A stretch of 64,000 nt of DNA from Streptomyces iconiensis (GTDB lineage Bacteria > Actinomycetota > Actinomycetes > Streptomycetales > Streptomycetaceae). Position numbers and translations under genes: made by a program. Where the stretch lies: contig NZ_JANCPR020000008.1 in the NCBI RefSeq assembly GCF_028657195.3, positions 1 to 64,000 on the forward strand. The letters are read 5' to 3'. Shown in pieces: positions 62,000 to 64,000 of this stretch. The stretch's first letter is position 1, and every line of letters starts with the position of its first letter. The notes beneath the pieces were generated by a model, which did not search any database, was not told the origin of the DNA, and saw nothing but the letters and a program-made list of their open reading frames with translations.

Positions 62000-63160
62000 A
62001 TGGACGTGAGGGCTTGCGACGGCCGTACGTGTGAGGCCGTGCCCGGTGACGCTCCCGCACCCCCGCTCCCTGCCCAGGGGCAGGCCCCGCTCGTGGGCGG
62101 CCCCGAAGGGCTCGACCCGGACGATCTTCCTGACGGGCTCGTCGTCGCCGACTGTGCGGGGCGCGTCGTGTGCTTCAACGCCGCAGCGGCCCGCCTCACC
62201 GGATACGAGCCCGCCGAAACGCTCGGCCTCTCCCTCCAGGCCGCGCTGCCCCTCGAAGACCTCGACGGCTGCCGCTGGTGGCAGCTCACCGACCCGTACG
62301 GCGGCCTGGCCATCCGTAACGGCCACCCCGAACGGAATCTGCTGCTCCCCGGCGGGCGCGAGGTGCTCGTCTCCGCGCGCTACGTACGCCGGGGGCCCCG
62401 GGGGCCCGTGAACCGGGTCGTGGTCACTCTGCGTGGCACCGAGGCCAGGCGCCGTACCGAGCGTGGCCACGCCGAGCTGATCGCCACCGTCGCGCACGAA
62501 CTGCGCTCACCGCTCACCTCCGTCAAGGGCTTCACCGCAACGCTGCTGGCCAAGTGGGAGCGCTTCACCGACGACCAGAAGCGGCTGATGCTGGAGACCG
62601 TCGACGCCGACGCGAACCGTGTCACCCGGCTCATCGCGGAGCTGCTGGACATCTCCCGTATCGACTCGGGGCGGCTGGAGGTGCGCCGTCAGCCTGTGAA
62701 CATGCCGGCGGCCGTGCACCGTCACATCGAGGCGCATCTCGCCGCGGGGCAGCCCGCCTCACGCTTCGTGACCCGCGTCGCCGACGGGCTGCCCGACCTG
62801 TGGGCCGACCCCGACAAGATCGACCAGGTGCTCGGCAACCTCCTGGAAAACGCGGTGCGGCACGGCGAGGGAACTGTCACCATCGAGGTCGAGCCTTCTT
62901 CGTCCCCGCGCGAGCCAGGCGGGACGGGAACGGCCGTCACGGTCAGCGACGAGGGGCCAGGCATCCCGGAGGAGTCCATGAGCCGCGTGTTCACCCGCTT
63001 CTGGCGTGGCAGCAGGCGTGGCGGCACGGGCCTCGGCCTCTACATCGTCAAGGGAATCGTCGAGGCGCACGGCGGCGTCATCACCGTCGACCGGGGGCCG
63101 GCGGGTGGCGCACGCTTCCGATTTATCCTGCCCGTGAGCGCCCCGGCCTTCATGGCCTGA
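62000..63160 (+). CDS. Orphan PAS-domain sensor histidine kinase
   Basis: This 386-residue soluble kinase has a PAS-like domain (about 45-150, GLVVADCAGRVVCFNAAAARLTGYEP). A HisKA dimerisation helix has H166 in VAHELRSPLTSVKG, then N-box NLLENAVRHG, G1 DEGPGIP, and G2 GTGLGLYIVKG. No transmembrane segment or response regulator is nearby, so it is a cytoplasmic orphan. AAGGAGG lies 12 nt upstream of the ATG, a bit far. It is located between SpoU and pheS. Its signal is unknown; PAS ligands such as heme, flavin or a small molecule are possible. Confidence 0.9.
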   Translation: MDVRACDGRTCEAVPGDAPAPPLPAQGQAPLVGGPEGLDPDDLPDGLVVADCAGRVVCFNAAAARLTGYEPAETLGLSLQAALPLEDLDGCRWWQLTDPYGGLAIRNGHPERNLLLPGGREVLVSARYVRRGPRGPVNRVVVTLRGTEARRRTERGHAELIATVAHELRSPLTSVKGFTATLLAKWERFTDDQKRLMLETVDADANRVTRLIAELLDISRIDSGRLEVRRQPVNMPAAVHRHIEAHLAAGQPASRFVTRVADGLPDLWADPDKIDQVLGNLLENAVRHGEGTVTIEVEPSSSPREPGGTGTAVTVSDEGPGIPEESMSRVFTRFWRGSRRGGTGLGLYIVKGIVEAHGGVITVDRGPAGGARFRFILPVSAPAFMA

Positions 63161-63334
63161 GGACCGCGCCCACGGGCTTCTCCGGACAGCGAGAGTTGTT
63201 CGTGTACATCCGCTTACGACCGTCCAGGCGAGCCCCTTTAGACTCGACCTTTGGCACGCAGCCGTGGGGTACAGAGCGCAGCCAGGGGGCACCTCCCAGC
63301 GAGAGCTGGGGGCCAATCGGAAACACGGGAAGAC

Positions 63335-64000
63335 ATGTCGGCACCCAATAAGTCGTACGACCCTGTCGAGGTCGAGGCACTGAAACCGGAAGAGATCGAC
63401 CGGGCCAGGGACGAGGCGCTCGCCGCCATCGCCGCTGCCGGCGATCTCGAAGCGTTGCGCGAGGTGAAGGTGGCCCACGCGGGCGACCGTTCCCCGCTCG
63501 CCCTCGCCAACCGCGAGATCGGCGCGCTCCCCCCGCAGGCCAAGGCGGACGCGGGCAAGCGCGTCGGCCAGGCGCGGGGCGCGGTGAACAAGGCACTCAA
63601 GGCCCGGCAGGAAGAGCTGGAGCGGGAGCGCGACGAGCGCGTACTGGTCGAGGAGGCAGTGGACGTCACGCTGCCCTACGACCGTGTGCCGTCCGGCGCC
63701 CGCCATCCGATGACCACGCTCTCCGAGCGCATCGAGGACATCTTCGTCGCCATGGGCTACGAGGTCGCCGAGGGCCCGGAGGCCGAGGCGGAGTGGTTCA
63801 ACTTCGACGCACTCAACCTCGACCCCGACCACCCGGCGCGCTCCATGCAGGACACGTTCTTCGTACGGGGCCAGGAAGACCAGGGCGCCGCGGGGAGCGG
63901 GTCAGGGGACGACAGCGGGGTCGTACTGCGTACGCACACCTCGCCCGTGCAGATCCGTTCGCTGCTCGCCCGTGAGCTGCCTGTCTACGTCATCTGCCCC
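63335..64000 (+). CDS. pheS: Phenylalanyl-tRNA synthetase alpha subunit, 5' part
   Basis: The window ends within this gene; 222 codons are visible. It starts MSAPNKSYDPVEVEALK and has the N-terminal coiled coil (DRARDEALAAIAAAGDLEALREVKV), then the class II catalytic core: motif 1 region HPMTTLSERIEDIFVAMGYEVAEGPEAE, FNFDALNLDPDHPARSMQDTFFV, and RTHTSPVQIRSLLA. A short insert (QEDQGAAGSGSGDDSG) interrupts the core before VLRTHTSPVQ, as in other actinobacteria. It pairs with PheT to charge tRNA-Phe. The ATG is weakly supported by GGGAAG upstream. Confidence 0.97.
   Translation, partial: MSAPNKSYDPVEVEALKPEEIDRARDEALAAIAAAGDLEALREVKVAHAGDRSPLALANREIGALPPQAKADAGKRVGQARGAVNKALKARQEELERERDERVLVEEAVDVTLPYDRVPSGARHPMTTLSERIEDIFVAMGYEVAEGPEAEAEWFNFDALNLDPDHPARSMQDTFFVRGQEDQGAAGSGSGDDSGVVLRTHTSPVQIRSLLARELPVYVICP

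Overview
The window is high-GC, densely coded actinobacterial chromosome and almost certainly comes from a Streptomyces or a close relative. Support for this includes the GC-biased third positions, GTG starts, many leaderless genes, a complete Pup-proteasome locus (arc, dop, pup, prcB, prcA, pafA, pafBC), TatAC beside pafBC, a DUF1844 gene next to infC, and gene order that resembles the S. coelicolor core from metH to pheS as I remember it. I see no prophage, insertion sequence, rRNA, tRNA or CRISPR array.

Layout. 1-4003: the 3' end of metH, a HAD phosphatase and an orphan peptide-type binding lipoprotein. 4042-9212: a LuxR-type response regulator downstream of a RecB/Cas4-like nuclease (minus strand), then a site-2 protease, tRNA m1A58 methyltransferase and a small secreted protein. 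9258-9604: a decayed 3Fe-4S ferredoxin gene on the minus strand. 9783-23508: the Pup-proteasome locus, with an endonuclease VII-like gene between pup and prcB, a LacI/MFS pair, two FKBP isomerases, and PafB/PafC. 23542-25313: a small membrane protein, tatA and tatC. 25466-33018: a Ski2-like helicase, epoxide hydrolase, secreted PI-PLC-like protein, siderophore-interacting protein with an iron box, and a 5'-3' exonuclease. 33277-39005: a glycine-betaine ABC transporter whose permease carries two binding domains, and a BCCT transporter. 39145-41988: a metal-receptor-like protein, a TDT transporter and a LysR regulator. 41958-49052: a gamma-glutamyl ethanolamine-type catabolic cluster (hydrolase, permease, GntR regulator, GlnA4, aldehyde dehydrogenase, SDR). 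49162-57802: a secreted HAD phosphatase, a DUF2510 protein, a D-threonine-aldolase-like enzyme, a proline-rich membrane protein plus mycosin-like protease, a class-A-like serine hydrolase and SseB. 57936-64000: aquaporin, DUF1844, infC-rpmI-rplT with an attenuator-like leader, an SpoU methyltransferase, a sensor kinase, and the 5' part of pheS.

The most interesting observation concerns regulation. Sequences matching the RecA-NDp promoter motif (tTGTCRgtg-N8-TAnnnT), the site of the SOS-independent DNA-damage response driven by PafBC in mycobacteria, lie upstream of four genes here. They precede the RecB-like nuclease (exact match, leaderless start), pup, the Ski2-like helicase and the 5'-3' exonuclease (one -10 mismatch). 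PafB and PafC are themselves encoded at 21537-23508. This suggests a local regulon tying nucleases, a helicase and the Pup-proteasome operon to DNA damage. The second theme is metabolic: an apparently complete gamma-glutamylation route for ethanolamine, near a PLC-like lipase, a secreted phosphatase and betaine/choline-type uptake systems, which suggests head-group scavenging. All assignments come from reading the sequence; no database search was run.
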